A stretch of DNA of 64,000 bases from Streptomyces sp. RPA4-2 (GTDB taxonomy: Bacteria; Actinomycetota; Actinomycetes; Streptomycetales; Streptomycetaceae), in assembly GCF_012273515.2 (NCBI RefSeq), contig NZ_CP050975.2, positions 5,084,001-5,148,000 of the forward strand. Direction: 5' to 3'. Numbering within the stretch: the first letter of the stretch is position 1; every line of letters starts with the position of its first letter. Made by a program: the position numbers and the translations under genes. Of the stretch, positions 1 to 7,975 are shown one piece after another. The notes under the pieces are model-generated. The model was not told the origin of the DNA. It made no database searches and worked only from the letters and a program-made list of their open reading frames with translations.

Positions 1-1
1 C

Positions 2-601
2 GTGGACGCCGATCCCCTGGGGGGCGGACTCGATGTACTGCTCGGCGGAGAGGCGGTGGAGGGCCTGCGCTGGCCGTCGTTCGCCGCCTCCCGCGGCCGG
101 GTCGGCGGCGGAGCGCTGGAGGAGTCCCTGCCCGAACTGCACGCGCTGCGTGTCCTCAGCTGGGATCGCGGTGATTCCGTCGTCATCCCCTCGCAAGCGG
201 TCCGCGCTGTTCTGGCCGCGGCCAGACGGCGTGGCGGCGCGGTGGTCGTGGACCTGCCCCGCCGTGTCGACGACGGCGTCTCGGAGGCCCTCGCCCAGCT
301 CGACCTCGGACTGTTGGTGGTCCCCGCCGACCTGCGCGCGATCGCGGCTGCGGGCCGGGTGGCGTCCGCGGTCGGCATGGTCCTGCGCGATCTGCGGGTG
401 GCGGTCCGGGGCCCCTACGCTCCGGGTCTCGACGACCGTGAGGTGGCCCGGCTGCTCGGGCTGCCACTCGTCGGTGAAGTGCCCGCCGAACCCCCGCTGC
501 TGGACGCCGGTGTGCCACCCGGCGGGGCGGTACGGGGTCCGCTGGCCCGGTTCTGCACCGCCTTCTGGGAGCGAGTGGCGAGGGAGGGCGGGGGCGCGTG
601 A
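2..601 (+). CDS. SSD/CpaE-like septum-site-determining protein of the tad cluster (5' truncated)
   Basis: The gene runs off the left edge of the window; only the last ~199 codons are present and the GTG at position 2 is an internal Val, not a start. The surviving part resembles the C-terminal half of the MinD/CpaE-like P-loop ATPases that head actinobacterial tad clusters (Asp-rich strand with GGGLD near the start, then alternating hydrophobic strands such as VVVDLPR and LLVVPAD). The P-loop itself lies outside the window. The stop overlaps the GTG of the next gene by 4 bp (GTGA), which suggests translational coupling with the secretion ATPase. These proteins are thought to localise the Tad machinery and to influence septum placement. 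The family assignment rests mainly on context plus the fragment. Confidence 0.75.
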   Translation: MDADPLGGGLDVLLGGEAVEGLRWPSFAASRGRVGGGALEESLPELHALRVLSWDRGDSVVIPSQAVRAVLAAARRRGGAVVVDLPRRVDDGVSEALAQLDLGLLVVPADLRAIAAAGRVASAVGMVLRDLRVAVRGPYAPGLDDREVARLLGLPLVGEVPAEPPLLDAGVPPGGAVRGPLARFCTAFWERVAREGGGA

Positions 602-2904
602 ACCGGGACACCGTTGCGAGGACGCGCCGAGTCGCGGCCCGGGATGGAGCCACGACACCGGGCCGAGCCGAGGATCCGACAGGGCCGGGACGACGGACGG
701 TGCCGGTTGGGCAGACAGGGCCTACCGGGCCGCCTGGACCGCCAGGGCTGTCAGGCCCGTCAGGCCCGGCACGTCCACCAGGCCCGCGTGGTGGGCATAC
801 GGGGGCCCTGGGGCAGGGCGGGCGGGCCGGACCGTCAGGAGCCGTGGGGCACATGGGGCACACAGGGCGTACGGAGCTGTTGGACGGTGTACGGCAGTGG
901 CTCGCCGAGAGCGGGTCGGAGCCCACACCGGCACGCGTGGCACAGGCCCTGCGCGCGCAGGGTCGCGTCCTCGGTGATACAGAAGTGCTCGGCGCGGCCC
1001 GGCAGTTGCGCTCCGAGCTGGTCGGCAGCGGACCTCTGGAACCGCTGCTCGCCGATCCGTCGGTCACCGACGTCCTGGTGTCGGCGCCCGATCGGGTCTG
1101 GGTCGACCGGGGCGGCGGTCTGGAACTGACGGCCGTCTCCTTCCCGGACGCGGCGGCCGTACGACGCCTCGCCCAGCGCCTCGCGGCCGTGGCCGGACGA
1201 AGGCTCGACGACGCGCGTCCCTGGGTCGACGCCCGGCTTCCGGACGGCACCCGGCTGCACGCGGTACTGCCACCGGTCGCCGTCGGTTCCACCTGCCTGT
1301 CGCTGCGAGTCGTACGACCGCGCGCGTTCACGCTCGACGAACTGGTGGCCGCCGGGACGGTGCCACCCGGCGGCGACCGGGTGCTGCGGGCCCTGCTGGA
1401 GGCCCGGCTGTCGTTCCTGATCAGCGGAGGCACCGGCTCGGGCAAGACGACGCTGCTGAGCGCGCTGCTGGGGCTGGTCGGCCCGGGGGAGCGGATCGTG
1501 CTGGCCGAGGACTCGGCGGAGCTGCGGCCCGACCATCCCCATGTGGTCCGGCTGGAGGGGAGGCCGGCCAACCAGGAGGGCGCCGGGCTCGTGGCGCTGC
1601 AGGACCTGGTCCGCCAGGCCCTGCGCATGAGACCGGACCGGCTGGTCGTCGGTGAGGTGCGCGGACCGGAGGTCGTGTCGCTGCTGGCGGCGCTCAACAC
1701 GGGCCACGAGGGGGGCTGCGGAACGGTGCACGCGAACGCGGCGGCGCAGGTACCCGCCCGCCTGGAGGCCCTGGGCACCGCCGCCGGGCTCGACAGGGCC
1801 GCCCTCCACAGCCAGTTGGCGGCTGCGCTGTCGGTGGTCCTGCACCTCGTACGCGATCGGGCCGGGCAGCGGCGCATCGCCGAAGTGCACGTCCTGGAGC
1901 GCGATCCGTCGGGGCTGGTGGTGACGGTGCCGGCGCTGCGGTGGGGCGCTCGGGCGTTCGCGTACGAGCCGGGTTGGGAGCGGCTGCGGGGGCGTGCTCC
2001 GCGAGGGGAGCGAGGGGAGCGAGGGGAGCGGACCGTGGTGACGGGGACGGGCGGGATGTCGGTGGGGGCGGCCATGGCGTGTGCCGGGACGGCCGCCTGG
2101 TTGATGGGCGGGCGGGACTCGGGGGCGCGCAGAGCGCGGCTGCTGTGCGCGGGCGGCGCGGTGGTGGCCGGACCACCGGCGGGGGAGAGGGCGCGGGCCG
2201 GATGGCGGCGGCTGCGCGGGCGGCTGCGGCCCGAAGGGTGGTCGCTGGTGGCCGGGTTGGCGGTCGCGCTGCTGGGCGCCTCGGTCGTGCCGCTGCTCCT
2301 CGGCGCGGCCGGGGTGCCGTTGCTCCGGCGGGTACGACGGGCCGGCGAGGCGGACCGGGAGCGTGAGCGCCGGGGCGATGCGGTGATCGCCCTGTGCGGG
2401 GCCCTCGCCGGTGAGGTGCGGGCCGGACGCCAGCCGGGCGAGGCGCTGTTGAACGCCGCGCACGACTCGGGCGGCCTCGGCGAGGCGCGGGCGGCGGTAC
2501 TGGCGGCGGCGCGGTTCGGTGGGGACGTACCGGACGCGCTGACCGACGCGGCACGGCAGCCGGGGGCCGAGGGGTTGGTGGGGCTCGCCGCGTGCTGGCG
2601 GGTCGCCGTGGACCGGGGTGCGGGTCTCGCGGCGGGGCTCGACCGTCTGGAAGGGGCGCTGCGCGCGGAGCGCGACCAGCGGGCCGATCTGAGAGCCCAG
2701 TTGGCGGGATCGCGGTCGACGGCGGTGATGCTCGCGGGGCTGCCGGTCCTGGGGCTGTTGCTCGGCACGGCGCTGGGCGCGGATCCGCTGCACGTGCTTC
2801 TGCACAGCGGGCCGGGCCTGGGCTGCCTGCTGGTGGGTGGGGTGCTGGAAGGTGTGGGGCTGTGGTGGGCGCTGCGCATCGTGAAGGGAGCGGAGGCGGC
2901 ATGA
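598..2904 (+). CDS. tadA: TadA-type secretion ATPase fused in frame to a TadB-like membrane protein
   Basis: One uninterrupted 768-codon frame. Residues about 95-430 are a type II/IV secretion ATPase: Walker A GGTGSGKT at 277-284, Asp/Glu box LAEDSAEL near 302-309, Walker B region DRLVVGEVRG at 347-356, His box TGHEGGCGTVHAN at 368-380. From Met487 (ATG at 2056) the protein becomes a TadB/GspF-like membrane protein with hydrophobic stretches near 535-570 and 700-755. TadA and TadB are usually separate proteins; here they are joined through three in-frame GER units (9-bp repeats near 1999-2030). Residues 38-66 form a collagen-like Gly-X-Y run not expected in this family. The start is GTG, overlapping the upstream stop; Met86 (853) would remove the collagen-like part. 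The role is to power Flp pilus assembly at the inner face of the membrane. An internal TadB start at 2056 cannot be excluded. Confidence 0.88.
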   Translation: MNRDTVARTRRVAARDGATTPGRAEDPTGPGRRTVPVGQTGPTGPPGPPGLSGPSGPARPPGPRGGHTGALGQGGRAGPSGAVGHMGHTGRTELLDGVRQWLAESGSEPTPARVAQALRAQGRVLGDTEVLGAARQLRSELVGSGPLEPLLADPSVTDVLVSAPDRVWVDRGGGLELTAVSFPDAAAVRRLAQRLAAVAGRRLDDARPWVDARLPDGTRLHAVLPPVAVGSTCLSLRVVRPRAFTLDELVAAGTVPPGGDRVLRALLEARLSFLISGGTGSGKTTLLSALLGLVGPGERIVLAEDSAELRPDHPHVVRLEGRPANQEGAGLVALQDLVRQALRMRPDRLVVGEVRGPEVVSLLAALNTGHEGGCGTVHANAAAQVPARLEALGTAAGLDRAALHSQLAAALSVVLHLVRDRAGQRRIAEVHVLERDPSGLVVTVPALRWGARAFAYEPGWERLRGRAPRGERGERGERTVVTGTGGMSVGAAMACAGTAAWLMGGRDSGARRARLLCAGGAVVAGPPAGERARAGWRRLRGRLRPEGWSLVAGLAVALLGASVVPLLLGAAGVPLLRRVRRAGEADRERERRGDAVIALCGALAGEVRAGRQPGEALLNAAHDSGGLGEARAAVLAAARFGGDVPDALTDAARQPGAEGLVGLAACWRVAVDRGAGLAAGLDRLEGALRAERDQRADLRAQLAGSRSTAVMLAGLPVLGLLLGTALGADPLHVLLHSGPGLGCLLVGGVLEGVGLWWALRIVKGAEAA

Positions 2905-3689
2905 GCGCGGAGATTGTCCACAGGCTGGGGATGCTCGGGTGCGGGGCGGTGGCGCTCGGGTGGCTGGTGAGGGCGCTCGGCAGGGCGCGGTACGAGCGGC
3001 GGGTGCGCAGGAGGCTGACCGGGTTGCTGGACCCGCGGCGGCCGCCGCACCGGCGCCGATTCGACGTCCGGGACGCGGGGCTGAGGTGGCTGCCGCCGGT
3101 GGGTGCCGTGTGTGCCGGCTGGGTGCTGGTCGGAGGGCCGGCCGGGGTCGTGACGGGGCTGGTCGCCGGGCTCGGGATCCTTCGGTGGCGCCGGCGCCGG
3201 CGGCGCGGTCCGGGGCCGGTGGAGGAGTACGACACGACGCGGGCCGCCCGGCAACTTCCGCTCGCCGCCGACCTGGTGGCGGCCTGTATCGCGGCGGGGG
3301 CGGATCCCGTGGCGGCGGCCCGGGCCGTGGGCGAGGCCCTCGGCGGGCCCGTCGGGGAGCGGCTTGCCCGGGGTGCCGCGGAGGTGCGGCTCGGAGGCGA
3401 ACCGGCGGACGCGTGGCGGAGGTTGGCGTCGATACCGGGAGCCGGTGGTCTGGCGCGGCTGCTGGAGCGGGCGGGTGAGTCGGGGGTGCCGGCGGCCGTG
3501 CCGGTCGGGCGACTCGCCACCGAGGCCCGCGCCGAACGGGGGCGGAGCGCGACGGCGCGGGCACGCAGGGCGGCCGTCATGGTCACCGTGCCCGTGGGGC
3601 TGTGTTTCCTGCCCGCGTTCCTCGCGATCGGTGTCCTGCCCGTGGTGATCGGGCTGGCGGACGGGGTGCTGGGAGGTGGTGGCGGATGA
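2901..3689 (+). CDS. tadC: TadC-like inner membrane platform protein (GspF family)
   Basis: 262 codons starting at an ATG that overlaps the preceding stop (ATGA). There are hydrophobic segments at about residues 8-25, 58-90 and 225-255, and a central GspF-type cytoplasmic helical domain (residues ~105-215) with the usual alternation of Ala-rich helices. The long Arg-rich stretch around residue 95 is probably the cytoplasmic face. It follows tadA/tadB in the expected order and would form the membrane platform of the Flp pilus/Tad secretion system together with the TadB half of the previous protein. Family assignment is by topology and context. Confidence 0.8.
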   Translation: MSAEIVHRLGMLGCGAVALGWLVRALGRARYERRVRRRLTGLLDPRRPPHRRRFDVRDAGLRWLPPVGAVCAGWVLVGGPAGVVTGLVAGLGILRWRRRRRRGPGPVEEYDTTRAARQLPLAADLVAACIAAGADPVAAARAVGEALGGPVGERLARGAAEVRLGGEPADAWRRLASIPGAGGLARLLERAGESGVPAAVPVGRLATEARAERGRSATARARRAAVMVTVPVGLCFLPAFLAIGVLPVVIGLADGVLGGGGG

Positions 3690-3768
3690 CCGGCCGGGCG
3701 GCCGGCGACAGGCGTCGAGTGACGACACGAGTCAAGTGATCAGCAGGATCGAACCCACGGGGGTTGAG

Positions 3769-3975
3769 ATGTGCAGGACGGTACGAGTACGGGTGCGGGC
3801 ATGGATGCGCGGCCTGGCGGCGCGCGGGGACGCGGGAATGGTCACCTCCGAGTACGCGGTGGGTGTCATCGCGGCGGTGGCCTTCGCGGCCGTGCTCTAC
3901 AAGGTGGTGACGAGCGGTCAGGTCAGCGCGGAGTTGCAGGACATCGTGGGGCGGGCGCTCAATGTCCCGACATGA
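3769..3975 (+). CDS. Flp-like pilin (DUF4244 family)
   Basis: 68 residues. A basic N-terminus is followed by a class III prepilin motif: Gly-22 then MVTSE, giving Gly at -1 and the conserved Glu at +5, and then an uninterrupted hydrophobic helix (AVGVIAAVAFAAVLYKVV). This is the DUF4244 layout found after tadC in Streptomyces tad loci. The start is taken at ATG 3769 because it leaves a family-sized product; a longer frame opens at 3676 but has no pilin-like sequence. No TadV prepilin peptidase lies in the window, so the processing enzyme must be elsewhere. Confidence 0.82.
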   Translation: MCRTVRVRVRAWMRGLAARGDAGMVTSEYAVGVIAAVAFAAVLYKVVTSGQVSAELQDIVGRALNVPT

Positions 3976-4302
3976 GCCGGTGTCGAGCGGTCCGGCCCGG
4001 TGCGGCGACCGCGGATTCGTGACGGCCGAGGCCGCGGTGGTGCTGCCCTCGCTGGTGCTCGTCGGAATGGCGCTGGTGTGGGCCCTGCTCGCCGCGTCCG
4101 CGCAGATCCAGTGCGTGGACGCGGCGAGGGCGGGCGCCCGCGCGGTGCCAGGGTCACGGTGAGCCGGACGGGTGATCTGGTCCGGGTGACGGTCACGGCG
4201 AGCGCGCCGGGGCCCGGCGCGCTGTCCGTGGAGCTGAGCGACGAGGCCGTGGCCCTGGCGGAGGAGACCGTGGGGGTGACCGACGATGACACGAGGCCGT
4301 AG
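3962..4302 (+). pseudogene. TadE-like minor pilin, interrupted by a frameshift
   Basis: The N-terminal half is read in one frame from ATG 3962 (RGFVTAEAAVVLPSLVLVG, a typical TadE transmembrane/pilin motif, continuing to GARAVPGSR) and ends at a TGA at 4160-4162. The expected C-terminal half (GARVTVSRTGDLVRVTV to EETVG) is present but in a different frame, from about 4140 to the stop at 4302. The normal Ala/Arg/Glu-rich connector seen in TadE proteins is missing at the junction, so a small out-of-frame deletion around 4135-4150 is the simplest explanation. An assembly error in this GC-rich stretch is the alternative. The upstream ATGA at 3972 is also out of frame with the coding part. Confidence 0.7.
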
Positions 4303-5020
4303 AGCGCGGCGCGTCCGCCTCGGGCCGATGCCCGACACCACGACGTCCGACACCACGATGCCCGACACCCTGCGGCTCCCGCGCGACGGGTGTGGGCTCG
4401 TGTGCTCCCCCGCAGGGCCCCAGCGCACCCTCTCGGGACCCCTGCGCACCCTTCTCCGGCCTCGCGCTCTCCTCGGGCCCCCGCACGCCCTTCTCCAGCT
4501 CCGCGGCCCACTCGGGCCCCGGCACGCCCTTCTCCGACCCCGCGGCCTCCGCCGGACGCCGGACGCCCTCCTCCGCTCTCCCCACGCCCTGCTCCGGGCC
4601 ACGCGGGCTGCCGCGTGGGTGAGGCGGCGGACGCGGTCCCCGGGGTTCTCGGACAAGGGGTCGGCGACCGTGTGGGCGGTCGGGGTGATCGCCCTGCTGT
4701 GTGCCGTCTTCGGGGCGGTCCTGGCCATGGGGCAGGCGGTCGTGGTGCGCCACCGCGCGGCGGGGGCGGCCGACCTGGCGGCGCTCGCCGCCGCGGACCA
4801 CTGGACGGACGGGAGCCCGGCGGCCTGCGCCGAGGCGGACCGGGTGGCCCGGGCCCAGCGTGCCCGGCTGGCGCGGTGCACGGTGGAGGGGGAGATCTCG
4901 GACGTCACGGCCGTGTCGGGTGCGGGCCCCTTCGCCGTGGAGATCAGGTCCAGAGCGGGCCCCGCCGCACCGGTGGACCCGGCGGCTACTCCCGCGGCGC
5001 TCCCCGCAGCAGTTCGGTGA
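4286..5020 (+). CDS. TadE/TadG-like minor pilin (Rv3654c family) with repeat-expanded N-terminus
   Basis: 244 codons. The recognisable part is residues ~121-244: DKGSATVWAVGVIALLCAVFG opens a hydrophobic helix, followed by VVRHRAAGAADLAALAAAD, the hallmark of the Rv3654c-like TadE family. The preceding ~110 residues are low-complexity Leu/Arg/Pro sequence encoded by 39-bp degenerate repeats and are not expected in this family. ATG 4286 lies just downstream of a GGAG and overlaps the end of the broken tadE; an in-frame GTG at 4619 would give a normal-length protein starting just before the pilin helix. The 3' end overlaps the helicase gene on the other strand by 35 bp. Confidence 0.65.
   Translation: MTRGRRARRVRLGPMPDTTTSDTTMPDTLRLPRDGCGLVCSPAGPQRTLSGPLRTLLRPRALLGPPHALLQLRGPLGPRHALLRPRGLRRTPDALLRSPHALLRATRAAAWVRRRTRSPGFSDKGSATVWAVGVIALLCAVFGAVLAMGQAVVVRHRAAGAADLAALAAADHWTDGSPAACAEADRVARAQRARLARCTVEGEISDVTAVSGAGPFAVEIRSRAGPAAPVDPAATPAALPAAVR
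4436..4552 (+). repeat. 39-bp degenerate tandem repeat (3 units) inside the TadG-like gene
   Basis: Units begin at 4436, 4475 and 4514, each reading roughly GGGCCCC-N-GCACGCCCTTCTCC followed by a variable half. Flanking degenerate copies are visible on both sides (4417-4435 and 4553-4600). The unit is a multiple of three, so it adds 13-residue blocks without breaking the frame. Confidence 0.7.
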
Positions 5021-7439
5021 GCAGCCGGACGGCACCCCGTTTGTGGAGCGGCTCGTTGCCGTTGCCGCACTTGGGGGACTGGATGCAGGACGGGCAGCCC
5101 GCCTCGCACTCGCAGGAGGAGATGGCCTCACGGGTGGCGGTGAGCCAGGCACGGGCGGTGTGGAAGGCGCGTTCAGCGAAGCCCGCGCCGCCGGGGTGAC
5201 CGTCGTAGACGAACACCGTGGGCAGCAGGGTGTCGGGGTGCAGCGGGACGGACACGCCGCCGATGTCCCAGCGGTCGCAGGTGGCGAACAGCGGAAGCAT
5301 GCCGATCGACGCGTGTTCGGCGGCGTGCAGGGCGCCGCCGAGGATCTCCGGACCGATGCGGGCGGCGTCCAGCTGGTCCTCGGTGACCGTCCACCACACC
5401 GCACGCGTGCGGAGTGTGCGCGGAGGGAGGTCGAGCTTCGACTCGCCCAGTACTTCCCCGGTGATGACCCGACGGCGCAGGAAGGAGACGACCTGGTTGG
5501 TGACTTCGACGGAGCCGTAGCACAACCGGCCCTCACCCCAGGGGATTTCGGTGTCCGTCTCCAGGACGGAGATGGCGGTCGTGTCGCGGGCGACCGTCGA
5601 GTACGGCGGGTTGGCCTCCTCGACCAGCGCGACGGAGTCCTCCAGGTCCAGGTGCTTCACCAGGTACGTACGGCCCTGGTGCAGATGGACCGCGCCCTCG
5701 TGCACCGTCGTGTGCGCGGCGCCGGCGTCCACCGTGCCGAGCAGCCGCCCCGTTCCGGCCTCGACGATCTGCACCGGGCTGCCGCCCTCGCCGCGGATGT
5801 CGGTCAGGTCGGCGGCCCGCTCCCGGCGTGTCCAGTGCCAGGCCTTGGTCCGGCGGCGCAGCAGTTTCGCGGCCTCCAGTTGCGGCAGCAGATCCGCGGC
5901 GGCCGGGCCGAACAGCTCCAGATCCTCGTCCGTGAGAGGGATTTCGGAGGCGGCGGCGCACAAGTGGGGGGCGAGGACGTACGGGTTGTCGGGGTCGAGG
6001 ACCGTGGACTCCACCGGCTGGTCGAACAGTGCTTCGGGGTGGTGCACGAGGAACGTGTCCAGCGGGTCGTCGCGGGCGACCAGGATCGCCAGCGCGCCCT
6101 GCCCCGCGCGGCCGGCGCGGCCCGCCTGCTGCCACAGGGACGCCCGGGTGCCCGGGTAGCCCGCGATGACGACTGCGTCCAGTCCCGAGACGTCGACGCC
6201 GAGTTCTAGGGCGGTGGTGGCGGCGAGACCGAGGAGTTCTCCGGAGTGCAGGGCTCGTTCGAGGGCGCGGCGTTCCTCGGGGAGGTAGCCGCCGCGGTAC
6301 GCCGCGACGCGCCGGGCGAGCGAGCGGTCGACCTCGGCCAGCCGCTCCTGGGCGATCACCGCGATCAGTTCGGCGGCGCGCCGGGACCGTACGAAGGCGA
6401 CCGAGCGCACGCCCTGGACGGTCAGGTCGGTCAGGAGGTCGGCGGTCTCGGCGGTGGCGGTACGCCGGACGGGCGCGCCCTTCTCGCCGTGCAGTTCGGT
6501 GAGCGGGGGTTCCCAGAGGGCGAAGACCAGCTCGCCGCGCGGGGAGGCGTCGTCGGCGACCTCGACCACCGGGAGGCCGGTCAGGCGGCGGGCGGCGACG
6601 GAAGGTTCGGCAGCGGTCGCGGAGGCCAGCAGGAAGACGGGTGAGGAGCCGTAGCGGGCGCACAGGCGGCGCAGTCGGCGCAGCACCTGGGCGACGTGGG
6701 AGCCGAAGACTCCGCGGTAGGTGTGGCACTCGTCGATGACGACGTACTTCAGGGCACGGAGGAAGGAGGCCCAGCGGGGGTGGGAGGGAAGTATCCCGCG
6801 GTGCAGCATGTCGGGGTTGGTCAGAACGTAGTTGGCGTACTGCCGGACCCACTCGCGTTCCTCGACCGGGGTGTCGCCGTCGTACACGGCTGGTCGAACG
6901 GCGTTGCCCAGCGGTTGTGAAAGTTCCTTCACAGAACGGCGCTGATCGGCTGCGAGGGCCTTTGTGGGCGCCAGGTAGAGCGCGGTGGCCCCCCGGCCGT
7001 TCGGCGCCTCGGAGCCGTCCAGAAGGGCTGTGAGGACCGGCACGAGGTATGCCAGGGACTTGCCGGAGGCCGTGCCGGTGGCGACGATCACGGACTCGCC
7101 GTCCAGGGCGTGCTCGGCGGCGAGCGCCTGGTGGGCCCAGGGGTGCTCGATGCCCGCGGCCTGCACGGCGGCGACGACCTCCGATCGGATCCGATCGGGC
7201 CATACGGCATGGCGACCCGCCCGTGGGGGCAAGTGCTCCGTATGAGTGATGCGCGAAGCCCGGCTCGGCCCCGAGGCGAGCCGGTCCAGGACCGTGCCCG
7301 GAGAGGGGCGGGAAGCGGTGTCCGCCGAGGTTCGATCGGATCGGTGATTCTTGGCCATCGGCATCGAGTGTGTCACTGGCGTGACGGACAATGGGCTCAA
7401 GGCGTCGTGCACGCCTGCCGGTAAGTGATTGAATGCCAT
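4986..7439 (-). CDS. DEAD/DEAH-box helicase with C-terminal DUF1998 Cys cluster (MrfA/Hrq1 type)
   Basis: 817 codons. Motifs in order: Q/I region WAHQALAAEHAL, Walker A ATGTASGKS near residue 120, Ia APTKALAADQ, motif II VIDECH, motif III ASATAAEP, motif VI QQAGRAGRAG near 440, then a DUF1998-type C-terminal part ending with four clustered cysteines (CECEAGCPSC), as in Bacillus MrfA. Family members are 3'-5' helicases linked to repair of crosslinked DNA. The ATG at 7439 leaves 80 bp to the divergent bldG; Met26 or Met28 are alternative starts. This gene lies beside bldG in other streptomycetes. Its 3' end overlaps the pilin-like gene on the opposite strand. Confidence 0.9.
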   Translation of the reverse strand: MAFNHLPAGVHDALSPLSVTPVTHSMPMAKNHRSDRTSADTASRPSPGTVLDRLASGPSRASRITHTEHLPPRAGRHAVWPDRIRSEVVAAVQAAGIEHPWAHQALAAEHALDGESVIVATGTASGKSLAYLVPVLTALLDGSEAPNGRGATALYLAPTKALAADQRRSVKELSQPLGNAVRPAVYDGDTPVEEREWVRQYANYVLTNPDMLHRGILPSHPRWASFLRALKYVVIDECHTYRGVFGSHVAQVLRRLRRLCARYGSSPVFLLASATAAEPSVAARRLTGLPVVEVADDASPRGELVFALWEPPLTELHGEKGAPVRRTATAETADLLTDLTVQGVRSVAFVRSRRAAELIAVIAQERLAEVDRSLARRVAAYRGGYLPEERRALERALHSGELLGLAATTALELGVDVSGLDAVVIAGYPGTRASLWQQAGRAGRAGQGALAILVARDDPLDTFLVHHPEALFDQPVESTVLDPDNPYVLAPHLCAAASEIPLTDEDLELFGPAAADLLPQLEAAKLLRRRTKAWHWTRRERAADLTDIRGEGGSPVQIVEAGTGRLLGTVDAGAAHTTVHEGAVHLHQGRTYLVKHLDLEDSVALVEEANPPYSTVARDTTAISVLETDTEIPWGEGRLCYGSVEVTNQVVSFLRRRVITGEVLGESKLDLPPRTLRTRAVWWTVTEDQLDAARIGPEILGGALHAAEHASIGMLPLFATCDRWDIGGVSVPLHPDTLLPTVFVYDGHPGGAGFAERAFHTARAWLTATREAISSCECEAGCPSCIQSPKCGNGNEPLHKRGAVRLLTELLRGAPRE

Positions 7440-7519
7440 CGCGGCTGGCGAACCGTCCCGGGGGCTCTGCCGAGGTGTCCCTTGGGGCGACCGCTCGATA
7501 GCAAGGTGCTGGAGGATCC

Positions 7520-7861
7520 GTGGACCTGTCCCTGTCGACCCGTACCGTCGGCGATCGTACGGTCGTCGAGGTCGGTGGCGAAATCGATGTATATACCGCG
7601 CCCAAGCTGCGTGAGCAGCTGGTCGAGCTGGTGAACGACGGCAGTTTCCATCTTGTCGTCGACATGGAGGGCGTGGACTTCCTCGACTCCACCGGGCTCG
7701 GCGTTTTGGTGGGCGGCCTGAAGCGTGTGCGTGCCCATGAGGGCTCGCTGCGACTGGTCTGCAACCAGGAGCGCATTCTGAAGATCTTCCGTATCACCGG
7801 TCTCACCAAGGTGTTCCCCATCCACACCTCGGTCGAGGAAGCGGTAGCGGCCACCGACTGA
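7520..7861 (+). CDS. bldG: BldG anti-anti-sigma factor (STAS domain)
   Basis: 113 residues, the standard BldG length, starting at GTG 7520 after a GGAGG. A STAS fold covers nearly the whole protein. The phosphorylatable serine is Ser57 in the motif [10 protein letters not shown]. In Streptomyces coelicolor BldG is required for aerial growth and antibiotic production; it is phosphorylated by anti-sigma kinases and, when dephosphorylated, binds and neutralises them (including those controlling stress sigma factors). The divergent helicase and the downstream anti-sigma gene give the conserved neighbourhood. Two promoters are known upstream of S. coelicolor bldG; by spacing they would fall near 7390-7440 here, but I did not identify their boxes. 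Confidence 0.97.
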
Positions 7862-7892
7862 CCCCGTCACGGGGCGCCACGGGAGCGTGGCG
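7862..7892 (+). terminator. Two tandem hairpins between bldG and the anti-sigma gene
   Basis: Immediately after the bldG stop: CCCCG-TCA-CGGGG (7862-7874) followed directly by CGCCACG-GGAG-CGTGGCG (7875-7892). There is no T-tract. They could act as a partial terminator or 3' stabiliser, fitting the reported presence of both mono- and bicistronic bldG transcripts in S. coelicolor. Function is inferred. Confidence 0.5.
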
Positions 7893-7975
7893 TCCGAGAC
7901 GGTAGAAGCAATGGAGGGGGACCGGGCCTCGGCGGCCCGGCCCCCTGACAGCACGCCCGTAGTTGAGGGGGATGC

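Noticed and set aside
183..3728. Very long open frame (1181 codons) on the minus strand opposite the tad genes
   Set aside because: Arg/Pro-rich translation with no domain; it mirrors the third-position GC bias of the real plus-strand genes.
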